Assembly: GCF_002920615.1 (NCBI RefSeq)
Contig: NZ_PQSU01000036.1
Coordinates: forward strand, 25,078 to 89,077
Direction: 5' to 3'
DNA length: 64,000 nucleotides
DNA from: Streptomyces sp. Ru62
GTDB taxonomy: Bacteria > Actinomycetota > Actinomycetes > Streptomycetales > Streptomycetaceae
Shown here: in pieces, positions 16,621 through 26,359 of the stretch
Numbering within the stretch: position 1 is the stretch's first letter
Layout: every line of letters starts with the position of its first letter
Program-made: the position numbers and the translations under genes
The notes under the pieces: generated by a model
Told to the model about the DNA's origin: nothing
Seen by the model: only the letters and a program-made list of their open reading frames with translations
Database searches by the model: none

Positions 16621-18278
16621 GTGTCGTTGCACGTCAGGAAGATCGGTGGGGTTCCGGAGGAGACGGCCCGGGTAGCGCGGGCCGCGTTCCCGAAGGGCAG
16701 TCTGGCGATACGGATCCGTGACGAGCTGGGCGAGCTGTTTTCGGACGCGGACTTTGTCGGGTTGTATCCGAGCAGGGGGAAGCCGGCGTGGTCGCCGGCT
16801 CGGCTGGCGCTCGGGTCGGTCATGCAGTTCGCCGAGGGCCTGTCGGACCGGCAGGCCGCGGACGCCGTGCGCGGGCGGCTGGACTGGAAGTACCTGCTGG
16901 GGCTGGAGCTGGCCGATCCAGGGTTCGACCACTCGGTGCTCACCGAGTTCAGGGACCGGCTGATCGCCGGAGACGTCGGGATCAAGCTTCTTGACCGGGT
17001 CCTCGAGGCCGCCGCGGAGCAGAGCTTGATCAGGGCAGGTGGCCGTGCTCGTACGGACTCCACGATCGTGCTGTCTGCCGCGCGGCAGATCAACGGACTG
17101 GTGCGACTTGGTGAAACCCTGCGGGCCGCGCTAAACAGCGTGGCGGCCCGCGAGCCGGAGTGGCTGGCTGGGTGGGTTCCGCCTGAGTGGTTCGACCGGT
17201 ACGCGATCCGGTTCGAGGACACCCGGCTGCCAAAGGGGAAGGCCAAGCAGACGGAGCTGATCGAGCAGATCGGCGCCGACGGGCTGAAGCTGCTCGCGGC
17301 CCTGCATGCACCGGACGCCCCTGGCTCCCTGAGGCGGCTCGACCGGGTCCAAAGCCTGCGCCAGATGTGGATCCAGCAGTACGTCGTCGACAACGGCCTG
17401 GTCCGTCGCCGGGATCTCAAGGACCGCCCGCGGGCGCAGAGCGGCTGGTCACGCCCTACGACACCGACGCGCGGGGCAGCGTGAAGCGCGGCATCTTCTG
17501 GGACGGCTACAAGGTCCACCTCACCGAGACCTGCGAGCCGGACAGCCCGAATCTGATCACACACGTCGCCACGACGGACTCCACTGTCCAGGACGTGCGG
17601 CTGGTCGCCCCGATCCACGCCCACCTCGCCGAGCGCGACCTCCTGCCCGACCGGCACCTGGTCGACGCGGGCTACGCCACAGCCAGGGAAGTGGTCACCG
17701 CACGCCGAAATCACAAAGTCAATCTGGTGGGCCCAATCCTCGCTTCCACCAGCTGGCAGACCAAAGACGACGGTGGCTTCTCCCAGGCCGACTTCACCAT
17801 CGACTGGGAGAACCGACAGGTGACCTGTCCCAACGGCGCGACCAGCAGCCGTTGGGCCGAAGACCGCTCCCAGGAGGGGACAGCCGTGGTCCGAGCACGG
17901 TTCCCGACGGCTGCCTGCCGGGCCTGCAAGGCCCGAGAGCAGTGCACCCGCTCCAACACCAAGTGGGATATGGGCCGTCGGATCACCCTCCGCCCGCAAG
18001 CGGAGTATGAGGCGATTCAGCAGGCACGAGCCCAGGAAGACACCCAGAAATGGAAAGAGCAGTACGCGCTCCGGGCCGGTGTCGAAGGCACGATCTCTCA
18101 GGGCGTCCGATGTCTCGGCCTACGACGATGTCGCAATCACGGCCTGGCCAAAGCCCGGCTACAGCACCAGCACACCGCAACCGCGATGAACTTCCACCGG
18201 CTCAACGCCTGGCGGACTGACACCCCACGGGCTCGCACCCGAACATCTCACCTGGCAGCCCTCCGGCCAGCCCAGTAG
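16621..18278 (+). pseudogene. IS1182-family transposase, split by one frameshift
   Basis: First frame: FADADFVGLYPSRGKPAWSP-like start, QFAEGLSDRQAADAVRGRLD, LGLELADPGFDHSVLTEFRD, GRARTDSTIVLSAARQINGL with the first DDE Asp. Near 17440 the reading shifts: LKDRP in frame one continues as PPAGAERLVTPYDTDARGSV in another frame, with IFWDGYKVHLTET, LLPDRHLVDAGYA (second Asp), the Cys cluster CRACKAREQC and RAGVEGTISQGVR (Glu). This is the IS1182/DUF772 architecture and length. No classic slippery heptamer is visible at the shift, so I treat it as a mutation. GTG at 16621 has GGAGGG six bases before it. Confidence 0.85.
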
Positions 18279-18418
18279 AACTCAGCAGAGGCTCCACAGT
18301 CGTGCTCCCTTTGATCTCTCTGAGATGCGGCCTGTCGTGAGGGAAGACAGGGCGGTGCTGTCGTGAAGCGCGGCGAAGCGTGACTACCCCAGCGGATTGA
18401 GACGGCGGCGCTGGGCAC

Positions 18419-19276
18419 ATGGAGCAGATGGGTGCCCTTCTCGCGTTGACTTCTGCGGTCTGCTACGGCGTCGTCGACTTCGCCGGCGGGCTGCTGTCCC
18501 GTCGGGTCCACTTCGCCGTGGTCACCTTCCTCGGACAGATCGGAGGCCTGCTGCTCGCGCTCGCAGCCGCTCTTCTGTTACCCGCCGAAGCAGTCCGGCC
18601 AGCTGATGTGATGTGGGGAACTCTCTCCGGTGCTGGCAGCGCGACGGCCATGCATTTCCTCAATCGCGGTCTGAGCCGCGGTGCCATGAGCGTGGTGATA
18701 CCCGTGAGCGCCGTCACCGGAGTGGCCCTGTCCGTGTTGTGCGGGGTGTTCTTCCTGGGGGACCGTCCCACACCACTGGCCTGGCTGGGCATCTGTATCA
18801 CCGTGCCCGCCCTGTGGCTCGTCTCCGCCGGCGGCACCAGCCGCGGAGACAACGAAGGGACACAGTCCGGGCCGGTACTGACAGACGGCCTGGCCGCTAG
18901 CCTGGGGGTGGCCGTGCAATATGTCGGCCTCGCCCAGGTGGATCCGGCAAGTGGTCTCTGGCCGGTGGCTGTCGGCCGCCTCACCGCGGTGCTCCTCCTG
19001 CTGCCGGCCACCTGGCGACACACCTCCGAGTTCAGGCGATCCGCCAGGTCATGGGGCTGGGCGGTCCTGATCGGAGCGGGAGCCGCCCTCGGCCTCATCC
19101 TGTATCTCTGGGCCACCCGACTACAGATGCTGGCCATCGCTGTCGTCCTGGCCTCTCTCTACCCGGCCGTCCCGACGGCCCTCGGGCTCACGGTGCTGCG
19201 CGAAAAGGTCACCCGCGCACAGGTGACAGGCCTGGTAAGTTCGGCCGCCGCTGTCATCCTGCTCAGCCTCGGGTGA
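18419..19276 (+). CDS. EamA/DMT family transporter, 285 aa
   Basis: A polytopic membrane protein with about ten hydrophobic helices in two EamA repeats: LLALTSAVCYGVVDFAGG to WLGICITVPALWLVSAGG, a short hydrophilic linker (TSRGDNEGTQ), then LAASLGVAVQYVGLAQ to VTGLVSSAAAVILLSLG. VVLASLYPAVPTALGLTVLR and EKVTRAQVTGL are typical of the family's last helices. It probably exports a small metabolite; substrate unknown. The ribosome site is weak; an ATG at 18428 is an alternative. It is intact despite being enclosed by IS and plasmid-gene debris, so it may be cargo or a survivor. Confidence 0.88.
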   Translation: MEQMGALLALTSAVCYGVVDFAGGLLSRRVHFAVVTFLGQIGGLLLALAAALLLPAEAVRPADVMWGTLSGAGSATAMHFLNRGLSRGAMSVVIPVSAVTGVALSVLCGVFFLGDRPTPLAWLGICITVPALWLVSAGGTSRGDNEGTQSGPVLTDGLAASLGVAVQYVGLAQVDPASGLWPVAVGRLTAVLLLLPATWRHTSEFRRSARSWGWAVLIGAGAALGLILYLWATRLQMLAIAVVLASLYPAVPTALGLTVLREKVTRAQVTGLVSSAAAVILLSLG

Positions 19277-19420
19277 ATGCCCCGCTCCGTCCTCGGGCTA
19301 GGCCATCCGTCCCCACCGAGTCGAAAACCTTCTCACTCAACCGACCAGATGTGCCAACAGTGTCTTCTCGTGGGCGGAGTCGAGGCCCGGCAGGCAGTGC
19401 GCGGCATCGATGCCGCCGAG

Positions 19421-19452
19421 CGGAGGTGGCAACGGCACGCTGCGGGGCCGGC
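19421..19452 (+). mobile_element. Tiny IS5-type transposase N-terminal scrap
   Basis: GGCAACGGCACGCTGCGGGG encodes GNGTLRG, the same N-terminal signature as the deleted element at 41430-41700. Only about 30 bases are shared, so this is a scar. Confidence 0.4.
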
Positions 19453-19468
19453 ACCGCAGGCTGCGACG

Positions 19469-19590
19469 TCAGGGGTGCACGAGCACCGTGAACAGCTGTT
19501 CCAGTGTTCGGGTCAGCGCGGTCTCGTCGGCGCTTTTGAGGGAGGAGTCGCCGATCACTGTGCGCATCAGCCGCTGTCCTGCCGCTCCCC
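19469..19590 (-). pseudogene. C-terminal tail of a TetR-like regulator (fragment)
   Basis: Minus strand: RLMRTVIGDSSLKSADETAL then TRTLEQLFTVLVHP-stop. The helix pattern and ending resemble C-termini of TetR family proteins. The upstream part is replaced by the plasmid-type fragment, so only about 35 codons remain. Identification is tentative. Confidence 0.35.
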
Positions 19591-19598
19591 CCTCGAGC

Positions 19599-19837
19599 AC
19601 GCCCGCGCCGCGGCTGCCGCGATCCGGGCCCGGGTCGCCGCCGTGGTTGACGTCGCCCTGGCGGCCGTCGACGTCACCGCGACCGTGTTCGTGATGAACG
19701 ACGGCGGCCGCTTCCACTGCCGGCACCTGCTTGCCGGCGCCCGCCGCCACCTCGCCTTCGTCCTTCGCGGCCGCCGCCGCGACCCCGGTCTGGACGACCA
19801 GATCGTGGCCGCCGCCATCTCTGAGGGGAACGGTGTC
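19599..19837 (+). pseudogene. Plasmid-type gene fragment, copy 2 (long direct repeat)
   Basis: Plus-strand reading RVAAVVDVALAAVDVTATVF, HCRHLLAGARRHLAFVLRG and PGLDDQIVAAAISE matches copy 1 at 16299-16480 and extends it by about 15 residues. The copy lies between a TetR-like tail and a truncated hydrolase that both face the other way, so it arrived by rearrangement. Confidence 0.55.
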
Positions 19838-19839
19838 GG

Positions 19840-20268
19840 CTATGAGTCGAGCCATCCGCCGATGTCCGCGGGGCCGTTCGGGTTTGCACCGCCGGGGCCG
19901 GCCTCGACGAGCACGAGCGCGCGGACGAGCCCGGGATGCGCGGCGGCGGTGAGCATGGCCGTGTGCCCGCCCAGTGACTGGCCGACCAGGACGGGCCGCT
20001 GCAGCGCCAGCTGATCGACAACGGCGATGACGTCGGCGCCGTAGGCGGCGCGGGAGACGTCCCGCGGGTGGCGCTCGCTGGCGCCGTGCACGCGCTGGTC
20101 GACCGCGACGACCCGATACCGGGAACTCAACCTCCGTGCCAGCACGTCCCATTCACCCGCGTGACCGGCCAGGCCGTGCAGCAGCACGATGGGCTGTCGC
20201 GGCCCGCCCCAGTCCCGGCAGGCAAGCCGGACACCTTCTCGCACCACCACGCGTTCAGACCATGTCAC
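19840..20268 (-). pseudogene. Truncated alpha/beta hydrolase
   Basis: The N-terminal half of an alpha/beta hydrolase: VREGVRLACRDWGG, PIVLLHGLAGHAGEWDVLAR (oxyanion HG), YRVVAVDQRVHGASERHP, LVGQSLGGHTAML with the nucleophile serine, and LVRALVLVEAGPGG. The sequence stops at GGWLDS where the plasmid-type fragment begins; the acid and catalytic histidine are missing. The GTG at 20268 (VTWSERVVV) matches where homologues start. It cannot be catalytically complete. Confidence 0.75.
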
Positions 20269-20309
20269 GTCGGCCCCCCAGGGAATCGGCTGGCCTCGAT
20301 CATGCCGCA

Positions 20310-20870
20310 ACCGCCTCGGGGCGTTCGACGAGCCGGCCGCGTTCGAAGCAGGCTCCGGCGCGGAGGAGGGCGACCAGGTGGGGGGCGTTCACGGCCCGCC
20401 ACCGCTGCTGGGCGGACTCGCCGGCTTGAAGACCATCGCCAGGGCGGCGGCGCGGGAACCGGCGCCGCGGGTGACCTTGGTCCGCAGCCGGACCGTGGCG
20501 AACGTGGACTCAATCGGGTTCGTGGTCCGCAGATGGATCCAGTGCTCGGCCGGGAAGTCGTAAAACGTAGCAGCTCGGCCTGGTCGTCGGTGATCTTCTT
20601 GACGGCCTTGGGGAACTTCGCGCCGGAGAGTTGCACGAACGTTTTGATCGCCGCCTCGGCGTGCTGCTTGTCCTCGGCGCTGTAGATGTCCTGGATGGCC
20701 TTCTTCGCCCCCGGCTGCGCGGACTTCGGCAGGGAGTCAAGCACGTTTGCGGTTTTGTGAACCCAGCACCTCTGCTCGCGGGTAGTGGGGAACACCTCGG
20801 CCAGCGCCTTCCAAAAGCCCAGGGCACCGTCCCCGACCGCGAGGCCGGGGCGCGCATGCCCTCCGCCTCT
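20310..20870 (-). pseudogene. IS256 (mutator-type) transposase remnant
   Basis: Minus strand: LAVGDGALGFWKALAEVFP, TTREQRCWVHKTANVLDSLP, AKKAIQDIYSAEDKQHAE, ITDDQAELL. After that the family continues in another frame (FYDFPAEHWIHLRTTNPIES-like, then TKVTRGAGSRAAALAMVFK). W-K-A and CW-H-K are the signature of IS256-type DDE transposases. The N-terminal half is missing beyond about 20870 and an indel lies near 20565. Confidence 0.75.
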
Positions 20871-21172
20871 GCTTCATGTCGGCGGGCCGTCCCGGCCGGG
20901 TTGCCTCCACCGCGCGGCTGCATCCGGGCGTCGGCCCGTCTCCGTCGGCTGTCTCGCGCCGGGCCGCGGCGGCCTGTCGCCGTCACCCCGAGTCCCGCCC
21001 GTACTGGCGGTCACCGGCCGCTACTGGCTGCCACGGGCCGCCACGGCGCCCGTCGTCGGCTGTCGGCCGTGAGCCGTCGGGCCACCGACTACCGGGCCGG
21101 GCGCCCGGCGGCCCTGCGGTGCAGTGCCCGGAGGCCGCCCGTCGCCGTCAGATCCTCTGACACCTGGGAACG
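20871..21172. other. 300 bp, nothing recognised
   Basis: Frames are open on both strands but only with Arg/Pro/Gly/Ala-rich composition; no motif or regulatory site is recognised. Confidence 0.4.
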
Positions 21173-21213
21173 CCGCGTGGGCGGGGCCGCCGGCTGCGGT
21201 CCCACCCACGCGG
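21173..21213 (-). terminator. Hairpin after the S8 peptidase gene
   Basis: A 13-bp stem with one mismatch (21173-21185 with 21201-21213) and a 15-base loop lies 32-72 bases beyond the peptidase stop codon. Confidence 0.6.
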
Positions 21214-21244
21214 TTCTGTCCCGGGTGACTCCCGGGGGGTGACG

Positions 21245-24200
21245 TCAGCGCAGGCCGAAGGCCCGGGTGATCGTCTGCGAGACGGTGTTGCCCGCGCTGT
21301 CCCGGGCGCCGACCCGGAGGGTGACGAAGTCGGCGGACCGCGGCGCGCGCAGGTTCGTCCGCCATCCGTCGTCGCGTCGGCTCAGGTCGGTCCGCTGCCA
21401 GGTCGCACCGTCGTCGTACGACACCTCGACGGTCGGTTTCCCGATGGTGGTGGTGGTGCCTGGCAGGTGCGAGGCGGTCACCGTCAGGCCGGCGTGCCGG
21501 TCGGCACGGCCGGACTTGTCGGTGTCCACGCCGTAGTCGAGCTGGATGAGCGGCAGGGACACCACCGCATCGCTGCCGGTGACCGCGGAGGTGAAGTCCC
21601 ACTCGGTCAGCGTGTGCGTCGAGTACGGGTTGGCCCAGGTGCCGCGGTCGTTGTCGAGGACCAGCCGGTAGGGCAGGCGCTCGGCGCCGAGGCCGGGAAC
21701 CTGAAGGTACTCGGCGTTGCCCCAGTCGAGCTGCTGGTCGCCCTGGTAGAGCGACATCCAGTCCTTGACGTCGAAGTTCGCGCCGGCCTCGCCGACGTGG
21801 CCGGACCCCGAGTCACCCCAGCCGGGCGCGGTGATGTACATGGTGTCGAGGTAGCGCACCGGCTGGTAGTTGATCGGCCCCATGCGGGGCCGCTGGATCG
21901 GGCCGAACCAGCTGACCTTGCCGGTCCTGCGCGCCGGGTAGGTCAGCGGCTCGATCGAGTGCTGCCCGGTCTCGCCCTGGATGAAGGCGTCGTCCAGCCA
22001 CGTGGTGCCGGCGGTGACCCAGTCGGTGCGCTCGCCCTGGGCAGGCGCGGTGAGCTGGTTGCCGACGGCCCAGCCGCGCCAGACGTCCGGGCGGAACTCC
22101 ATCGCCTTGCCCTGCCGGTAGTTCCGGAAGGAGACGTCCACCCGGCTGAGATCCCTGGACTCCTCACGCCAGGTCGGGTCCGCCGGAACGGCACCCGTCC
22201 AGTGGTGCACGACGTCGTAGACGTAGTCGGTCGTGGGGTGCGAGGTGACCTTCAGCGAGACCGTGCCGTGCCGGAGTCGGCCGAGCAGGTCGGCGCCCTG
22301 GTCGGCGTTGAGCGTCGCCACCGTCACCGGGGCCGGGCTCTCCGGGCTCCAGGGGTTCTCGTCCCAGGGCTCCATGCGGCCGACGCCGTCGTTGACGACC
22401 AGCAGCAGCCGCGCGCCGGCGGCCGCGGCGACCTCCGCCTGGGCCTTGATCCCTGCCGTGCCGGCGCCGCGCACCACGACGGCCTTGCCGCGCACGTTCT
22501 GCCGCGCGAGCTCCTCGGCCGTGCCGTCACCGGCGAAGACCGCCGTCAGGTTCCGGGTACCGGCGGGCAACGGCGTGGCAGCGCGCTTGACCAGCGGGTC
22601 GTTGAAGGTCGTCGACTTCGTGCTCACAGTCAGCGCAGGCTGTTCGAGGCGGAAGCGGGCGCCGGTCTCGAACTCGCCGTCGGTGACCTTCTTGTCGGTC
22701 GGGAGCGCCCAGATGCTGTCGTACGACGAGTCCGGCAGCATCGACGTCTCCACCAGGCTGTCGGTGAAGGACCGGTGGGCATCCAGGCGCGGCGCGACGG
22801 CGGTGGTCTGCTGCGGCACGCGCGCCAGGATCCGGCGTGCCTTGCGGCCGTCCAGGGTGACGGTACGGTCCTGGTCCAGCTTCACGTCGTTGAAGGCGAG
22901 CAGCACCATGCCGCGTGAGTGCGGGCCTTCGGCGCCCTGCACGTCACCGGTGAGCCAGCCGCTGTAGCTGCCGACGGGCAGCCGCGCCGTGCCAGTGCCG
23001 GACGCGTCGAGGTCCATCACCGTGAAGAGGTGCTCGGCGGTCAGGACGACCCGGCCCTCCAGCGGCTTGCCCGAACGGTCCTTGGCGATCACGGTCAGAT
23101 TCTGCCGCTGGCCCTCGCGGGCGGCGCCGATCAGGGTCCGGGCGCGGACCGTGCCGGCGCCGTCCGTACCGGTGATCATGGCGCTGACCGACTGGTCGCC
23201 CGCCAGCTTGTCCAGAGCCGCGGTCAGCCTGACCGCGGCGGTGCCGTGCGCGGGCACGGTGACATGGTCCTCGGAGAGGCTGAACAACCCGGCCGGGACG
23301 GTGCCGTCGACCGCCAGGCTGAGGCTGGCCGGGGCGTCGCCGACGTTGGTGTACGTCACCGTCTGGACGTCAGTCTCTCCGGGCTTCGGGGGCCACGTGT
23401 GGAAGCCGGAGTAGGCGGTCGTGGTGGCGAAGACCGTGGTGTGCACGGCCGCCAGCGCGTCGAGTCGGCCGGCGCCCGCCTGGTACGGGGTGTACGCCGT
23501 GGTTGCCTTGGCGCTGCTGACCAGCGCCTCCTTGAGCTGGGTGCCCGTCCAGTCGGGGTGCTTGGAGGCGAGGAGCGCGGCGGCACCGGCGACGTGCGGT
23601 GTCGCCATCGACGTGCCGCTCATCGTGGTGTAGTAGCCGGAGCCGCGCTTGTAGTGCGAGCGCGCCGCGACGATGTCGACGCCGGGCGCGGTGATCTCCG
23701 GCTTCAGCCCGCCGTCGCCGTCACGCGGGCCCTGGCTGGAGAAGTCGGCGAGCGTGTCGGTGGAGTCGACGGCGCCGACGGTCAGCGCGGAGTCCGCGGC
23801 ACCGGGGCTGCTGATGGAGTGCGGGCCGCCGTTGCCCGCCGCGATCACGAACAACGCGCCCGTGTCGTGGCTGAGTTCGTCGACGGCCTGGCTCATCGGG
23901 TCGGTCTTGTCGCCGCCGCCGCCCAGACTCATGCTGATGATCCTGGCCTTCTGGTCACGGGCGGCCCACTCCATGCCCGCGATGATCCAGGATTCCTGAC
24001 CGCTGCCCTCGGAGTTGAGCACCTTGCCGACGGCCAGCCGGGCGCCGGAGGCGACACCCCGCTCCTTGCCGCCGGAGGCACTGCCCGTGCCGACGATGGT
24101 CGAGGCGACGTGCGTGCCGTGGCCGTTGTAGTCGGCGATGCCGTCCTCGCCGGGGACGAAACTGGCGCTGTCGGACACCTGCCCGACCAGGTCCGGGTGT

Positions 24201-24958
24201 TCGGTGTCCGCGCCGCTGTCGAGCATCGCGACCTTCACGCCCTGGCCGGTGTCGCCCTCCGCCCACACCTTCTGCGCGCCGATCTGGGCGGTGGAGTCGG
24301 CCAGGTCGGCCTTTACCTTGCCGTCGAGCCACACGTGGGCGACGCCGCCCGCGAAGGACGGCTTCGCGGACCGGGCCGCCGCGCCGGAACCCCCGGTGAG
24401 CGAGGACCAGAACTCCGGTGCCTGCTTGTGGTTCTGGGCGAGGGCCGCGCCCTGGATGCTGTCCAGGCGGCGGACGTCGGTCGAGCCGGCCATCTTCGTC
24501 CGGGTGCGGGCCTTGGCGGCAGCTCCGGTGTAGCGCACGATCAGCGGCAGCCGGGAGCTGTGCGCGTCGTCATAGCCCTCGGTGATCAGCCGCGTCACGT
24601 TGAAGAGCTGTTTGTCGAGTTTGCCGGCGCTCACGTACGGCAGGGCGGCGTCGGGGTAGACATATGTGGCGCCGTCCACGACAACGCGGTGGAAGCCGGT
24701 GGTGGCTCCGCCAGCGGCCTGGAAGGAGCGCACGACGGTGCCGTCGGCGGCGGTCCCGATGGTGACCTTGTCACCCGTGATCAGGGTGACGGTGTGCGTG
24801 CCGGCATCGCCGGGGGTTTGGTGTCCGGCGTCCTTGTGCGACACCTCGCCGGCGGCGTACGCGGACGCAGCGGCAGTCGCCGGTATGAGGCCGAGTGTGA
24901 GCGCGGCCGCCACGGCGAGGGCGATCGGCCCGGGCCGGGGGATGGGAACCTTGGGCAA
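21245..24958 (-). CDS. Secreted S8 (subtilisin-like) serine peptidase, 1237 aa
   Basis: A signal peptide (LAVAAALTLGLIPATAAASA) is followed by an inhibitor-like prodomain to about residue 225. The subtilisin triad is complete: VAMLDSGADTEHPDL (Asp247), NGHGTHVAST (His283), FVIAAGNGG (oxyanion Asn376) and GTSMATPHVAGAAALL (Ser450). After the catalytic domain come Ig-like beta regions and, near residue 800, a PA-like segment (AGTAGIKAQAEVAAAAGARL, LLVVNDGVG) that may gate substrates. The C-terminus contains repeated VSYDDGATW-type beta modules. Start: TTG at 24958 with AGGAG and good spacing. It likely degrades extracellular protein. Single gene with its own terminator; the upstream 460 bp hold no gene. 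Confidence 0.92.
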   Translation of the reverse strand: MPKVPIPRPGPIALAVAAALTLGLIPATAAASAYAAGEVSHKDAGHQTPGDAGTHTVTLITGDKVTIGTAADGTVVRSFQAAGGATTGFHRVVVDGATYVYPDAALPYVSAGKLDKQLFNVTRLITEGYDDAHSSRLPLIVRYTGAAAKARTRTKMAGSTDVRRLDSIQGAALAQNHKQAPEFWSSLTGGSGAAARSAKPSFAGGVAHVWLDGKVKADLADSTAQIGAQKVWAEGDTGQGVKVAMLDSGADTEHPDLVGQVSDSASFVPGEDGIADYNGHGTHVASTIVGTGSASGGKERGVASGARLAVGKVLNSEGSGQESWIIAGMEWAARDQKARIISMSLGGGGDKTDPMSQAVDELSHDTGALFVIAAGNGGPHSISSPGAADSALTVGAVDSTDTLADFSSQGPRDGDGGLKPEITAPGVDIVAARSHYKRGSGYYTTMSGTSMATPHVAGAAALLASKHPDWTGTQLKEALVSSAKATTAYTPYQAGAGRLDALAAVHTTVFATTTAYSGFHTWPPKPGETDVQTVTYTNVGDAPASLSLAVDGTVPAGLFSLSEDHVTVPAHGTAAVRLTAALDKLAGDQSVSAMITGTDGAGTVRARTLIGAAREGQRQNLTVIAKDRSGKPLEGRVVLTAEHLFTVMDLDASGTGTARLPVGSYSGWLTGDVQGAEGPHSRGMVLLAFNDVKLDQDRTVTLDGRKARRILARVPQQTTAVAPRLDAHRSFTDSLVETSMLPDSSYDSIWALPTDKKVTDGEFETGARFRLEQPALTVSTKSTTFNDPLVKRAATPLPAGTRNLTAVFAGDGTAEELARQNVRGKAVVVRGAGTAGIKAQAEVAAAAGARLLLVVNDGVGRMEPWDENPWSPESPAPVTVATLNADQGADLLGRLRHGTVSLKVTSHPTTDYVYDVVHHWTGAVPADPTWREESRDLSRVDVSFRNYRQGKAMEFRPDVWRGWAVGNQLTAPAQGERTDWVTAGTTWLDDAFIQGETGQHSIEPLTYPARRTGKVSWFGPIQRPRMGPINYQPVRYLDTMYITAPGWGDSGSGHVGEAGANFDVKDWMSLYQGDQQLDWGNAEYLQVPGLGAERLPYRLVLDNDRGTWANPYSTHTLTEWDFTSAVTGSDAVVSLPLIQLDYGVDTDKSGRADRHAGLTVTASHLPGTTTTIGKPTVEVSYDDGATWQRTDLSRRDDGWRTNLRAPRSADFVTLRVGARDSAGNTVSQTITRAFGLR

Positions 24959-25426
24959 AGAAGACTCCTGAGACGCGGCGAAGAGCGAAAGATCACTGGA
25001 TCCTGTGGCCTCCCCCGCCGTCGTTCAAGGGGTCGCACATGTCGCTCTTGCGCCGTGGCACAGTTGCGCCGCGAGCAGGCGGCGTCGCCGGCCACCGCGC
25101 GTCCGGGGGACGGCGGCGGACCGCCCCATGAATTCGGCGTAGGGACGGAGCAACGGGCCTGTGGGGCATCCCAGCTCGGCGGCTTGGCGCATGCCCTCCG
25201 CCGGGGCGGACGCCAGGTGCGGCGAGCCCGCGCTCTCACGTCGGCAGGGAGCGAGTATCCGTCGAATCCGTGTCGAAGTCCGCTTACGGGGCGCCCAGTT
25301 GCGGAATCGGTGCAGGTGTTCAACCTGTGGACGACGCTCTACTCGCAACACGCCTTCTCACAGCGGCTACCGAGCTCGTGAACGGTAGGCGGTGGGGCGT
25401 AATGTGCCTCGGTGGGACCTGGCGTT
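24959..25426. other. About 470 bp upstream of the S8 gene, no gene recognised
   Basis: This should contain the peptidase promoter on the minus strand and the right end of the IS5-type element. I see no clear gene and could not fix the IS terminal repeat. Confidence 0.4.
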
Positions 25427-26359
25427 TCACATTGTTCGTGCCGGGGCCAGGTCGGCGGTCTGCTGGTGGGACAGCAGGGCGGCGACGGCTTGCACGGTGT
25501 CGCTGATGTGCTCGCGGCGGCCGAGGTGGCGGGCCAGCGCCCGCCAGTACTTCAGGTGCGCGATGCCGTGCTCGACGCGGATGCGCCGCGAGGAGTGCGC
25601 CTTGCGCTGTCGCTCGTGCATCTCCTCGTACCAGTCCGGGGCGTTCTTCTTGAACTTGCGGTGCGGTGGCGTCACGACACACCCGCCAGTCTGTGCACCC
25701 AGGCCCTGGTAGCCGGCATCAGCGAGAATCTCCACGGCCGGACCGCCCGCCAGGAACCTGACCAGCCCTAACTGGCGGGCATGGGTGATGTCCGCGCAGC
25801 TGCCGTGCTGGGTCGGGCTGCAGAAGAGCACCCGGCCGTCGCCGCCCGTGACGACCATGGTCTTGACCGCGTTCTGCTTGCTCTTGCCGGAGATGACCTT
25901 GCCCCGTTTGTGCGTCCGGCTGCCGGCCTCCGGACCCGGATCTCAGTTCCGTCGATGACACCGGTCTTCCCGCTGGCGCCGAGATGGTCGACGACCTCGG
26001 CGAGGGTCCGCAGCCGCACTCCGAGGCTGATGGTGCACCCTCGCTCGGCGAGCAGGGGCCGCACTTCGCCGACGACACGGGTGATGGTGGAGCGGTCCAC
26101 GCCGAACCAGCAGGCCAGTACGTCGTGCGTGGTGGCGTGGCGGAGATGCACGAGGGTGGCGAGGAGCCGGTCGACGAACACCAGCTGGTGCTTCGCTCCC
26201 GCGCCCAGCCCGCTTCCGTGGCCTGGACGCAAGCTTGGCCTGGTGCCGGGCGTGCCACAACGGGCCTACCGCTGCGACGAGTTCAGCGATCACCTCAGCC
26301 GACAGGCCCGTGCTCCTCCGGTCGCTGACGATCGCTGCACGAGACGGGTTCCCCACCAC
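25427..26359 (-). pseudogene. IS5-family transposase with two compensating frameshifts
   Basis: Frame one starts at 26359 and reads GLSAEVIAELVAAVGPLWHA. The family then continues in a second frame: HQLVFVDRLLATLVHLRHAT, VLACWFGVDRSTITRVVGEV (helix-turn-helix), KTGVIDGTEIRVRRP with the first catalytic Asp. Near 25900 the reading returns to the first frame: MVVTGGDGRVLFCSP, EILADAGYQGLG (second Asp), then RIRVEHGIAHLKYWRALARH (Glu). This is the HTH_Tnp_4/DDE_Tnp_4 type of IS5 element. The two shifts cancel, so an active ancestor is recent, but as read no single frame spans the protein. Confidence 0.8.

Noticed and set aside
17430..17450. Programmed frameshift in the IS1182 transposase
   Set aside because: No slippery heptamer or downstream structure is visible, and this family normally uses one frame, so a mutation is simpler.
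16524..18304. Terminal inverted repeats of the IS1182 element
   Set aside because: Sequences near 16526 and 18302 share ACTGT and GCTGA, but only with a six-base gap; too weak to call.
21239..25381. Plus-strand frames of 559 and 820 codons
   Set aside because: They lie opposite the S8 peptidase gene, have Arg/Gly/Val-rich composition without domains, and mirror its third-codon GC bias.
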